A DNA stretch of 64,000 bases. Source: Flavobacterium soyangense. Its GTDB lineage: Bacteria; Bacteroidota; Bacteroidia; Flavobacteriales; Flavobacteriaceae. Under the pieces are notes generated by a model. The model did not search any database. It saw only the letters and a program-made list of their open reading frames with translations, and was not told the origin of the DNA. This document shows, in pieces, positions 27,179 to 35,116 of this stretch. The stretch is taken from the NCBI RefSeq assembly GCF_015277675.1, contig NZ_JADHEC010000012.1, forward strand, positions 24,954 through 88,953. The letters run 5' to 3'. A program made the translations under genes and the position numbers. The number at the start of each line of letters is the position of its first letter. The first letter of the stretch is position 1.

Positions 27179-30100
27179 ATGCGTAAACTTTTCTGGCTTT
27201 TCTTTTTAGTATTTTTTGTTCAATCCCTATCCATTTCGGCTCAAAAATCAGCAATTTACTCTCACGAATCCAAAGATTTCGACAAAGCAATTTCATTGTA
27301 TAACGAAGCCCAATATGCTTCAGCCCAAATTATTTTTGAAAAAGTGAAATCGGCTACAGCCAATGAAGAACTGCTATCGGATTGTTCATTTTATATCGCC
27401 AATTGCGCTATCAGGACTGATCAAGCTGGTGCTGATGAGCTCATGGAGCAGTTCGTATCGGATTATCCCACAAGTAGGAAGCAAAACCAGGCTTATATTG
27501 GCGTTGCACAATATTACTTTGCTCAAGGCAATTATCCCCAAGCTTTGGAATGGTTTGATAAAGTGGATGAAGGCAATTTGAGTGGCAACGACAGAGACAA
27601 ATTCAACTTCCAGAAGGGCTACAGTTTTTTTGTTTCCAAAAATAAAAAGGAAGCCACAGCCTATTTTAATAAAGTGGTCAATTCTGCTGAATATGGCTCG
27701 CAGGCCAAGTATTATTTAGGTTTTATGGCTTATGAAAGCGACGATTATAAGCAAGCTACCAAATATTTTGACGAAGTTTCAGGCGAAGAAAAATACAAAG
27801 AAAAACTTTCCTATTATCAAGCCGATATGAATTTCAAATTGGGGAATTTCCAGAAAGCGATTGATTTAGGCTTGAAAGCAATGGATAAATCAAATGCTGC
27901 TGAAAAATCTGAATTGAATAAAATCATTGGCGAAAGCTATTTTAATTTGAAACAATACGATAAATCCATTCCCTATTTGTCTTTGTATAAAGGCAAAAAA
28001 GGAAGGTGGAACAATACCGATTTCTACCAATTGGGATACGCTTATTATATGCAAAAGGATTACGAAAATGCCATTTCCCAGTTCAATAAAATCATTGACG
28101 GAAAAGATTTCGTGGCACAAAATGCTTATTATCATTTGGGCGAAAGTTACCTGAAAACTGACCAAAAGACTCAAGCATTGAACGCTTTCAAAAACGCTTC
28201 CGAAATGGATTTTAATCTTGGCATTCAAGAAGATGCAGGTTTAAATTATGCCAAATTGAGTTACGAAATTGGGAATTCGTATCAAAGTACTCCCGCAGTT
28301 TTGATTAGTTTCTTAAAAAAATATCCAAATAACGCCAGCAGATCAGAAGTTGAGAAACTGTTGATTGATTCCTATATTTCCTCCAAAAACTACAAGGAAG
28401 CCTTGGTTTTATTGGAAAAGAATAAATCGCCCGAAAATAAATTGGCCTACCAAAAAGTTACTTTTTACCGCGGGTTAGAATTGTACACCGACTCCAACTA
28501 TCAGGAAGCGGCAACACTATTCGAAAAATCTTTGGACGAACCAAAAGACGCCAAGTTTACTGCAAGAGCCACATTTTGGAAAGGTGAAACCGAATATGTC
28601 TTAGACGATTTCAAAAATGCGGTCTTGAGTTACAAACAATTTATGGGTATGGCTGCAGCCAAGGAGACGCCGGAATATAAAAATAGTAACTACAATATTG
28701 CTTATTCGTATTTCAAGTTGAAAGAATACGATCAAGCTGGAAATTACTTCCAAAACCAGATAGACAATGCAAAAGAAGACAAGGTTCGTTTGCACGATTC
28801 TTATTTGCGTTTAGCAGATTGCAGGTTTGTTGCCTCAAAATATACTTCAGCTCTTGAAGCGTATAGTAAGGTAATCGAATTGAAAAGTGTGGATGCAGAT
28901 TATGCTTATTTTCAAAAAGCAATTTGCTACGGATTTGTTTCTAAAAATGACAAAAAAATTGAAGAACTCAATGCTTTTTTGCAATTGTATCCAAAATCGG
29001 AATATCGCGATGATGCCTTGTTCGAGCTAGGAAATACTTATGTTGCTGAAAATAAACAAGACCTTGCCATAAAAACCTACGACAAATTAAATGCCGAGTT
29101 CAAAAATGGTTCTTTTACTTCTAAATCAATTTTGCGACAAGGTTTAGTATATTATAATGCGGATAAAGATGAACAAGCTTTGGTTAAATTTAAGAAAGTA
29201 GCAGCTGATTTTCCTAAAACTCCCGAAGCTTTGGAAGCGGTTGCAACAGCACGATTAATTTATGTTGACAATGGCAAAGTAGATGAATATGCAACCTGGG
29301 TTCGCACCTTAGATTTCGTTGCTGTTACTGATGCAGAATTGGATAATGACACTTATGAAGCTGCCGAAAAACAATATTTGCAAAACAACTCCAAGCAAGC
29401 CATTTCTGGATTTAGTGGTTATGTTTCTAAATTTCCAAACGGAATTCACTCCTTGAAAGCTAATTTCTACTTGGCTCAAATGTATTTTTCAGATGCACAA
29501 GAAGCTAAATCCATTCCTAATTATGAATTTGTAATTGGTGAACCAAGAAGCGAATTCACGGAACAATCCTTGGCACGATTAGCCCAGATTTATTTGAAAA
29601 AAGAGAGTTATGACAAAGCGATTCCGGTATTGTCACGTTTGGAAAATGAAGCCGATTTCCCCCAAAACATAACCTTTGCGCAGTCTAACTTGATGAAATG
29701 TTATTATGACAAGAAGGATTATGACAATTCGGTTATTTATGCAGAGAAAGTTTTAGCAAACCCAAAAACAGATGATAATGTGAAAAGTGATGCGCAAATT
29801 ATCATTGCCCGTGCAGCAATTCAAACAGGTGACGAAACTAAAGCGCGTTCGGCTTACGCCAAATTGCAAACCATCGCCAAAGGAGAATTAGCCGCCGAAG
29901 CATTATATTATGATGCCTATTTCAAGAATAAAGATGGAAAATTCGAAGTTTCAAATACTGTAGTTCAAAAATTAGCCAAAAATTATTCCAGTTATAAATA
30001 TTTTGGTGCTAAAGGATTGGTTCTGATGGCGAAGAATTTCTATGGATTGAAAGACAGTTTCCAAGCGACGTATATCTTGGACAATGTGATAAAAAATTTC

Positions 30101-30193
30101 ACTGATTTCCCGGATGTGGTTTCAGAGGCACAAACGGAATTGGACAGCATTAAAAATGAAGAATCCAAAACGAATTCATCGATAACAAATTAA
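27179..30193 (+). CDS. Large exported tetratricopeptide-repeat protein
   Basis: This 1004-aa protein has a signal peptide (MRKLFWLFFLVFFVQSLSISAQ) and is otherwise made of TPR-like helical pairs, such as YYFAQGNYPQALEWFDKV and YYQADMNFKLGNFQKAIDLG. They repeat through most of its length. It should sit in the periplasm or on the inner face of the outer membrane and act as a scaffold. It is followed 80 bases later by a beta-barrel gene on the same strand. I recognise the pair as common in Flavobacteria but know of no tested function. Confidence 0.85.
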   Translation: MRKLFWLFFLVFFVQSLSISAQKSAIYSHESKDFDKAISLYNEAQYASAQIIFEKVKSATANEELLSDCSFYIANCAIRTDQAGADELMEQFVSDYPTSRKQNQAYIGVAQYYFAQGNYPQALEWFDKVDEGNLSGNDRDKFNFQKGYSFFVSKNKKEATAYFNKVVNSAEYGSQAKYYLGFMAYESDDYKQATKYFDEVSGEEKYKEKLSYYQADMNFKLGNFQKAIDLGLKAMDKSNAAEKSELNKIIGESYFNLKQYDKSIPYLSLYKGKKGRWNNTDFYQLGYAYYMQKDYENAISQFNKIIDGKDFVAQNAYYHLGESYLKTDQKTQALNAFKNASEMDFNLGIQEDAGLNYAKLSYEIGNSYQSTPAVLISFLKKYPNNASRSEVEKLLIDSYISSKNYKEALVLLEKNKSPENKLAYQKVTFYRGLELYTDSNYQEAATLFEKSLDEPKDAKFTARATFWKGETEYVLDDFKNAVLSYKQFMGMAAAKETPEYKNSNYNIAYSYFKLKEYDQAGNYFQNQIDNAKEDKVRLHDSYLRLADCRFVASKYTSALEAYSKVIELKSVDADYAYFQKAICYGFVSKNDKKIEELNAFLQLYPKSEYRDDALFELGNTYVAENKQDLAIKTYDKLNAEFKNGSFTSKSILRQGLVYYNADKDEQALVKFKKVAADFPKTPEALEAVATARLIYVDNGKVDEYATWVRTLDFVAVTDAELDNDTYEAAEKQYLQNNSKQAISGFSGYVSKFPNGIHSLKANFYLAQMYFSDAQEAKSIPNYEFVIGEPRSEFTEQSLARLAQIYLKKESYDKAIPVLSRLENEADFPQNITFAQSNLMKCYYDKKDYDNSVIYAEKVLANPKTDDNVKSDAQIIIARAAIQTGDETKARSAYAKLQTIAKGELAAEALYYDAYFKNKDGKFEVSNTVVQKLAKNYSSYKYFGAKGLVLMAKNFYGLKDSFQATYILDNVIKNFTDFPDVVSEAQTELDSIKNEESKTNSSITN

Positions 30194-30200
30194 GATAAAA

Positions 30201-30255
30201 GAGAATAGAATATAGAAAATAGATAAGTCTATACTCTATATTCTTGAGTCTCTAT
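30201..30255. repeat. Intergenic inverted repeat between TPR and barrel genes
   Basis: GAATATAGA (30208-30216) pairs with TCTATATTC (30235-30243), a 9-bp stem. AGAGAATAGA and TCTCTATTCT further out also pair imperfectly. It is a purine-rich/pyrimidine-rich arm pair, probably a dispersed repeat or attenuator between the two genes. Confidence 0.55.
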
Positions 30256-30273
30256 TCTTGAAAAATATAAAAT

Positions 30274-32025
30274 ATGAAAATCAATTTCAATAATGTAATT
30301 ACAGTTGTCTTATTTCTAACTTTTCAATTTTCTTTCGCTCAAAAGAAGGGAGAAAACATTGGAACTGAAGTCGTGAATGTGGTAAAACCATATACGCCAA
30401 CAATTTCGGATGCCTTTAAGGTAAAAGAAACTCCGGTTCTTGACGATGAAGGAAATACCAAAAAAGAAATTATAAAATACAACATTTTCTCCTTTCCGGT
30501 AGCTTCAACTTTTACGCCATCAAAAGGAAAAGCTGAAGGTGTTGAAAAAGAAAAGCAAGTACATTTGTTTAATAATTATGCCACTTTTGGAGGTGGAAAC
30601 TACGGAATATTTAATGCGGAACTATTTGTAAATCAAGATCTCGGTGCAAGGGATTATGTGGGCGGAATGTTTCGTCATCTTTCGTCGCAAGGCGGAATCA
30701 AAGGGGTAGAATTAACCAATTCTTTTTATGATACTTCAATTGATTTGACATATGGAATTCACGAAAATGATTTATCCTGGAATGTGGATTTGGGTTACCA
30801 AAATCAAATTTATAATTGGTACGGATTGCCAGTGGGTTTTGGCAGCTCATTAACGCCAAATGACAGAGCCAATTTGGTAAACGGAATAAATCCGCAGCAA
30901 AGCTACAACAACATTTATTTGGGGAGTAAAATTGAGTTTAATGAAAATGTTATAAAAGAAGCAAGTGTGAAATTCAATCATTTTTCGGATGCTTTTGGAT
31001 CTTCAGAAAACAGATTTTATGTGAAGCCTTCATTGGAATTCAACATCAGCGACAAGGCAATAAAAACAAATATTATTGTGGATTATGTTGGCGGAAGTTT
31101 CAAAAAAGAATATTGGAACACAAATCCTATAAAATATGGTTTTACTAATTTTGGAATTGCCCCAAGTTTTGCAATACAACAGGACGATTTGACATTGAAT
31201 ATAGGTGTTGGTATATTTTACAGTTCGGATAAGGAAAATAAAAATAATAAATTTTTAATTTATCCGCAAATTAATGCTTCCTATAAAGTTGTAGGTAATT
31301 TAATGATTTTTTATGCTGGAGCCAAAGGGAATTTGGAACAGAATACCTATATGGATTTTGTTAGTGAAAATCCTTATTTATCGCCTACATTAAACATTGC
31401 GCCAACGGACAAACAATATGATATTTTTGCCGGTTTGAAAGGAAAACTGACCAATAGTGTGAGTTATAATATTCGTGGTTCTTATGTAAATGAAAGAAAT
31501 AAAGCGTTATTTAAAAGTAATGATTTTACCGAAAACATAGCCAACAATGATTATGCTTTTGGGAATTCCTTCCAAGTGGTTTATGACGATACAAAAACTG
31601 TGAGTCTTTATGGGGAATTAAAAGCCGATTTTTCAGATGATGTAACTTTTGGAATTGACGGAACTTTTAGTAGTTATACAAATAATTTTCAATCTGAAGC
31701 ATGGAATCTGCCAGCAGTAAAATTAAACGCAAAAATTGATTTTAATGTTACTGAAAAATGGTATGCAGGTGTTAATGCGTTTTATGTAGGGGAACGAAAA
31801 GATCAAAAAATCAATACGGAATTATCGACATTAATTGATCAAGGGCCAACTACTTTAGATAGTTATTTTGATATAAATGCGCATTTAGGTTTTAAATACA
31901 GTGACAGATTAACTGCTTTTTTGAGAGCCAATAATATTACAAATAAATCCTATCAAAAATGGTTGGATTATCCCGTTCAGGGATTTCAGGTGGTTTTAGG
32001 AGCGAATTATAAATTTGATTTTTAA
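30274..32025 (+). CDS. TonB-dependent-receptor-like outer-membrane beta-barrel, no plug domain
   Basis: This 583-aa protein has a signal peptide (ending QFSFAQ) and a short N-terminal segment with VVKPYTPTISDAF. Then come many alternating, aromatic-rich strands and a C-terminal NNITNKSYQKWLDYPVQGFQ block ending in KFDF. That ending is typical of TonB-dependent receptors. A normal receptor also has a plug of about 150 residues and is 700-1000 aa long; here the plug appears to be missing. It may be a non-gated or TPR-partnered barrel. The frame is intact. The TPR gene lies just upstream. Confidence 0.8.
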   Translation: MKINFNNVITVVLFLTFQFSFAQKKGENIGTEVVNVVKPYTPTISDAFKVKETPVLDDEGNTKKEIIKYNIFSFPVASTFTPSKGKAEGVEKEKQVHLFNNYATFGGGNYGIFNAELFVNQDLGARDYVGGMFRHLSSQGGIKGVELTNSFYDTSIDLTYGIHENDLSWNVDLGYQNQIYNWYGLPVGFGSSLTPNDRANLVNGINPQQSYNNIYLGSKIEFNENVIKEASVKFNHFSDAFGSSENRFYVKPSLEFNISDKAIKTNIIVDYVGGSFKKEYWNTNPIKYGFTNFGIAPSFAIQQDDLTLNIGVGIFYSSDKENKNNKFLIYPQINASYKVVGNLMIFYAGAKGNLEQNTYMDFVSENPYLSPTLNIAPTDKQYDIFAGLKGKLTNSVSYNIRGSYVNERNKALFKSNDFTENIANNDYAFGNSFQVVYDDTKTVSLYGELKADFSDDVTFGIDGTFSSYTNNFQSEAWNLPAVKLNAKIDFNVTEKWYAGVNAFYVGERKDQKINTELSTLIDQGPTTLDSYFDINAHLGFKYSDRLTAFLRANNITNKSYQKWLDYPVQGFQVVLGANYKFDF

Positions 32026-32032
32026 TATTTAT

Positions 32033-32132
32033 TTAACCACAAAGTTCACAAAGAAGGCGCAAGGTTCACAAAGTTTTTTTAAATTATATTTCTCTGTGTG
32101 CTTCGTGTCTTCTTTGTGAACTTAGTGTTTAA
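32033..32132. repeat. 100-bp intergenic inverted repeat
   Basis: The outer arms 32033-32056 and 32109-32132 match at 22 of 24 positions when one is inverted; each contains GTTCACAAAGAAG on its own strand. The inside holds a second GTTCACAAAG at 32063-32072. It fills the whole gap between the barrel and GreA-like genes and looks like a dispersed non-coding repeat. Copy number cannot be judged from this window. Confidence 0.75.
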
Positions 32133-32147
32133 ACTTCTTTCTAAATT

Positions 32148-32597
32148 ATGACTTTCAAACAAAAAATTCACCAATATTACCTTCAATTAGTTCAAGACAG
32201 AATCGATGTTTTCAAGGATATGATTGTGGCTTTGACCGAAGATTCAAAAAACGATGCCAAAGGTTCTGCAGGCGACAAACACGAAACTGCTTTGTCGATG
32301 ATGCACATCGAGCAAGAAAAACTCAATCATAAATTGAAGGAAGTATTGGCTCAAAAAGCTATTTTAGATAAAATAGATTCCACTACAATTGCTAAAACGA
32401 TTATTGTGGGAAGTTTGGTCAAAGCCAATGGAATTTACCTTTATTTAAGCGCCGCACTTCCTAAAATTGCTGTTGAAGAAATTAATGTTATTGCACTTTC
32501 TCCCCAATCTCCTTTGGGAAATAAATTAATGGGAAATGAAATTGGATTTTCGTTTGAAATTAATGGGACGAGGTATTTGATTGAAAATGTTGAATAG
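32148..32597 (+). CDS. GreA/GreB-like protein (coiled coil plus Gre C-terminal-like domain)
   Basis: This 149-aa protein has an N-terminal helical region with many Lys and Glu (residues 1-80). The C-terminal part reads IALSPQSPLGNKLMGNEIGF, like the S-P-[IL]-G-x-x-L-[ML]-G block of transcript-cleavage factors GreA, GreB and Rnk. In databases such proteins are sometimes labelled 3-oxoacyl-ACP synthase, and I see nothing to support that. It may act at the secondary channel of RNA polymerase; that is inference. I do not see the two acidic tip residues of GreA, so cleavage activity is uncertain. It stands alone. Confidence 0.6.
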   Translation: MTFKQKIHQYYLQLVQDRIDVFKDMIVALTEDSKNDAKGSAGDKHETALSMMHIEQEKLNHKLKEVLAQKAILDKIDSTTIAKTIIVGSLVKANGIYLYLSAALPKIAVEEINVIALSPQSPLGNKLMGNEIGFSFEINGTRYLIENVE

Positions 32598-32650
32598 TTA
32601 TTGTTTTGTGAAATTTTCTCAAATTTTAATGTTTGTGAATATTTTATAGT

Positions 32651-32658
32651 TACATTTG
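32651..32658 (+). promoter_or_regulatory. -7 promoter element of the AbiL-like operon
   Basis: TACATTTG matches TAnnTTTG. It lies 44 bases before ATG 32703 and inside the longer frame that opens at 32601, so it supports 32703 as the start. Confidence 0.5.
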
Positions 32659-32702
32659 TCTATGATTTGAGATTTTTTCTCAAAATAAAAAAAAATAAAG
32701 TT

Positions 32703-33914
32703 ATGTTATTAGAATTCACAGTCGGGAATTTTTTATCATTTAAAGACAAAAAAACCTTTAGTTTAGAAGCAGGAAGTATTTCTGAACTTAAAGAAAACGT
32801 AGTGAAAGAAGAGAAGTACAAAGTCCTTCGTTCAGCAGTAATTTATGGTGCTAATTCAAGTGGTAAGAGTAATTTTATCAAGGCATTGGAGTTTATGGTT
32901 GAGACAGTTAAGAACTCTTCAAAATTAAATTCTACCGATGAATTAAAAACTAAACCTTTTTTATTGAATACCGGGACCCAAAATTCACCATCTTATTTTG
33001 AGATTTTATTTACTCGATTGGGAAAACGTTTCAGGTATGGTTTTGAATTAGATAATGATAAGGTTCATAATGAATGGCTTTATATTTTAAATAAAAATTC
33101 GACAAATGAAGTTTTGTATTTTATTAGAAATATTAACGGAATTGGTGTTTCAGATGTTTTTGAAGAAGCAAAAGGATTCGTTGAAAATACAAGAGAAAAT
33201 GGATTGTTTTTGTCGTTGTTAGACCAATTAAATATTGAGATTGCAAAAATAGTGATGAGAAATTTTTCTTTTACAAATGTGAAGTCAGGTTTAAATCACG
33301 AAAGCTCCATCTCCATGACTTCTGTTATTCATACAGATGATTATTACGAAAATAAAATTGACAGTTTTATTGCTACATTAGATTTGGGATTTAATAAATT
33401 TATTATTGATCCTGATTCGAATAAAAATTTTAAAAATAGAATTAAAACACTTCATAATGTTTATGATGATAAAGGTGTTAAAGTTTCTGAGTATGAGTTT
33501 AAATTATTAGATCAAGAATCATCAGGTACTAATAAAGTTTTTGATTTATCGGGCTATATTATATTTACATTAAAGTTAGGATTGCTTTTAATTATTGATG
33601 AATTAGATTCAAAATTACATCCTATTTTAACTCAAGAAATTATCAAATTATTCAATAATCCTGAAACGAATCCTAATAATGCCCAATTAATTTTTACAAC
33701 TCACGATACTAATTTATTAGGAGCTAATCTTTTTAGAAGAGATCAAATTTGGTTTACCGAAAAAGATGATTTTGAAGCGACTGATATGTATTCTTTATTA
33801 GAGTTTAAAGATGAAGACGGAAATACAATTCGAAAAGACAGGAGTTTTGAGAAAGATTATATAAGAGGTCGTTATGGTGCTATTCCGTATATTTCAAACT
33901 TTCAAGAAGTATAG
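32703..33914 (+). CDS. AAA15/AbiLi-type ATPase (putative phage-defence protein)
   Basis: This 403-aa ATPase is of the overcoming-lysogeny/AbiL-like class. It has a typical start (MLLEFTVGNFLSFKDKKTFS), Walker A GANSSGKS (Gly49-Ser56) and Walker B LLLIIDELDSKLHP (about residues 293-306). A late FTTHDTNLL, the H-loop of SMC-like ATPases, is also present. It is followed after two bases by a RloB/Toprim gene. This ATPase-Toprim pairing matches AbiLi-AbiLii (RloA-RloB). In related systems the ATPase senses the phage and the Toprim partner kills or arrests the cell. ATG 32703 is chosen over an upstream start at 32601 because the promoter lies between them. Confidence 0.85.
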   Translation: MLLEFTVGNFLSFKDKKTFSLEAGSISELKENVVKEEKYKVLRSAVIYGANSSGKSNFIKALEFMVETVKNSSKLNSTDELKTKPFLLNTGTQNSPSYFEILFTRLGKRFRYGFELDNDKVHNEWLYILNKNSTNEVLYFIRNINGIGVSDVFEEAKGFVENTRENGLFLSLLDQLNIEIAKIVMRNFSFTNVKSGLNHESSISMTSVIHTDDYYENKIDSFIATLDLGFNKFIIDPDSNKNFKNRIKTLHNVYDDKGVKVSEYEFKLLDQESSGTNKVFDLSGYIIFTLKLGLLLIIDELDSKLHPILTQEIIKLFNNPETNPNNAQLIFTTHDTNLLGANLFRRDQIWFTEKDDFEATDMYSLLEFKDEDGNTIRKDRSFEKDYIRGRYGAIPYISNFQEV

Positions 33915-33916
33915 TT

Positions 33917-34639
33917 ATGGCAAATATCATAAAAATTGATAATGCCGTTTTAAAACGTACTGCAAGAGTAGAAAAGAAGCGTAAGGAACGTACAAAAGAA
34001 GTTCGTGTTTACTTTTTAATTGTTTGCGAAGGAGAACAAACTGAGCCTAATTATTTCAAGTCTTTTAAAACAAATGTCAAGTCATTTGTTTACACGATTG
34101 ATACTTTGGGAGAAGGTTCTAATACTAAAGATTTAGTGAAGCGAACTATAAAAGCAAGGGATAATTCAAGTCAAGAATACGATAGTGTTTGGGTAGTATT
34201 TGATAAAGATAGTTTTAGTCCAAATAATTTTAATGGAGCAATTCAATTGGCTGAGAATAATGATATAAAAGTTGGTTGGTCAAACGAAGCTTTTGAATTA
34301 TGGTATTTGTTGCATTTTCAATATAGAAATACTTCAATGTCAAGAGATGACTTTAAAAATGCAATTGAAGATGAAATAAATGCCAAAATTGCTGCTCAAT
34401 CAAAAAGTAAAAAACCTAAAAAATTTGAATACAAAAAGAATAGTGATGAAATGTATTCCATTTTAGAAAAGTATGGAAATCAAAAACAAGCCATAACTTA
34501 TGCCGAAAAGTTGATTTTAAATCATAATTGCAATAATTATGCAATCCACAATCCTTGTACCAGAGTTCATTTATTAGTTGAAGAACTAAATGGCGATTCT
34601 GAAGAATTGAACAATCAAATCAAACAAAGAAGCGAATAA
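33917..34639 (+). CDS. RloB-family Toprim protein (AbiLii-like effector)
   Basis: This 240-aa protein has a basic N-terminus (residues 13-30). The RloB core VCEGEQTEPNYF holds Glu38 and Glu40, followed by a Toprim-like VVFDKDSF (Asp96, Asp98). The WSNEAFELWYLLHF block is diagnostic of RloB. The Glu and DxD positions fit a metal-dependent nuclease or ligase-like site. It is probably the effector of the upstream ATPase, with which it forms a two-gene operon (2-base gap). Base composition matches the genome, so recent transfer is not obvious. Confidence 0.85.
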   Translation: MANIIKIDNAVLKRTARVEKKRKERTKEVRVYFLIVCEGEQTEPNYFKSFKTNVKSFVYTIDTLGEGSNTKDLVKRTIKARDNSSQEYDSVWVVFDKDSFSPNNFNGAIQLAENNDIKVGWSNEAFELWYLLHFQYRNTSMSRDDFKNAIEDEINAKIAAQSKSKKPKKFEYKKNSDEMYSILEKYGNQKQAITYAEKLILNHNCNNYAIHNPCTRVHLLVEELNGDSEELNNQIKQRSE

Positions 34640-34800
34640 TATCAGTTTCATCCGTGTCCTCTTTTCTTGAACAGACTACTATTTTAACATAGTTTCCCAA
34701 TAATAAAATCAAATATAACATAATGTTAAATCAACATCTTCTTTAACAAAATACTATCGAAATCATTAAAATAAAACATTATTCCCTAATAAAACTTTCG

Positions 34801-34808
34801 TAATTTTG
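34801..34808 (+). promoter_or_regulatory. -7 promoter element of the gatC-gatA-gatB/aspS operon
   Basis: TAATTTTG matches TAnnTTTG and ends 37 bases before the gatC-like ATG. No clear -33 TTG was found. Confidence 0.45.
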
Positions 34809-34845
34809 CAAGCTTAAAAGTTTGACTTTAAAACGAAACGAAATT

Positions 34846-35115
34846 ATGAACAAAACAATGACAGTCGACATCTTGTCGAGTATTAAAGGAGCACAGCCCT
34901 CGGAGTCCGTGAACCAATTATTTGATGTAATTAAAAATGCAATTCCAACAAATAATAATGCCGCAAATAATGTCAATCATAATTGTGTGTCTGTAAATGA
35001 TTTAAGAGAAGATGTTGTGATAGAGAGTTCGGTTATGGAGAAACAACTTATAATAGAAAACTTCCCGAACAAGAAAAATGGTTTTTTAGTGGTTGCTAAA
35101 GTTATAGAAGGATAA
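34846..35115 (+). CDS. gatC: Divergent GatC-like subunit of tRNA amidotransferase
   Basis: This 89-aa protein opens an operon with gatA and gatB/aspS. Its C-terminal third (NDLREDVV...ENFPNKKNGFLVVAKVIEG) follows the GatC pattern LREDxV...A-P-x-x-x-x-G-[FY]-F-x-V-x-K-V-I-E. GatC wraps around GatA and stabilises the GatCAB complex that converts Asp-tRNA(Asn) or Glu-tRNA(Gln) to the amide. The N-terminal half is unlike normal GatC and is asparagine-rich (7 of 11 codons at 36-46). ATG 34846 is preferred over a TTG at 34822. It would be easy to label hypothetical; the C-terminus and position make GatC the best reading. Confidence 0.68.
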   Translation: MNKTMTVDILSSIKGAQPSESVNQLFDVIKNAIPTNNNAANNVNHNCVSVNDLREDVVIESSVMEKQLIIENFPNKKNGFLVVAKVIEG

Positions 35116-35116
35116 A

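Noticed and set aside
27890..28228. 112-aa minus-strand frame inside the TPR gene
   Set aside because: It is antisense to clear TPR units and has no independent support.
34640..34800. Possible regulatory RNA or small gene before the gatC operon
   Set aside because: The stretch is AT-rich with no convincing stem or frame; only the -7 element at 34801 is supported.
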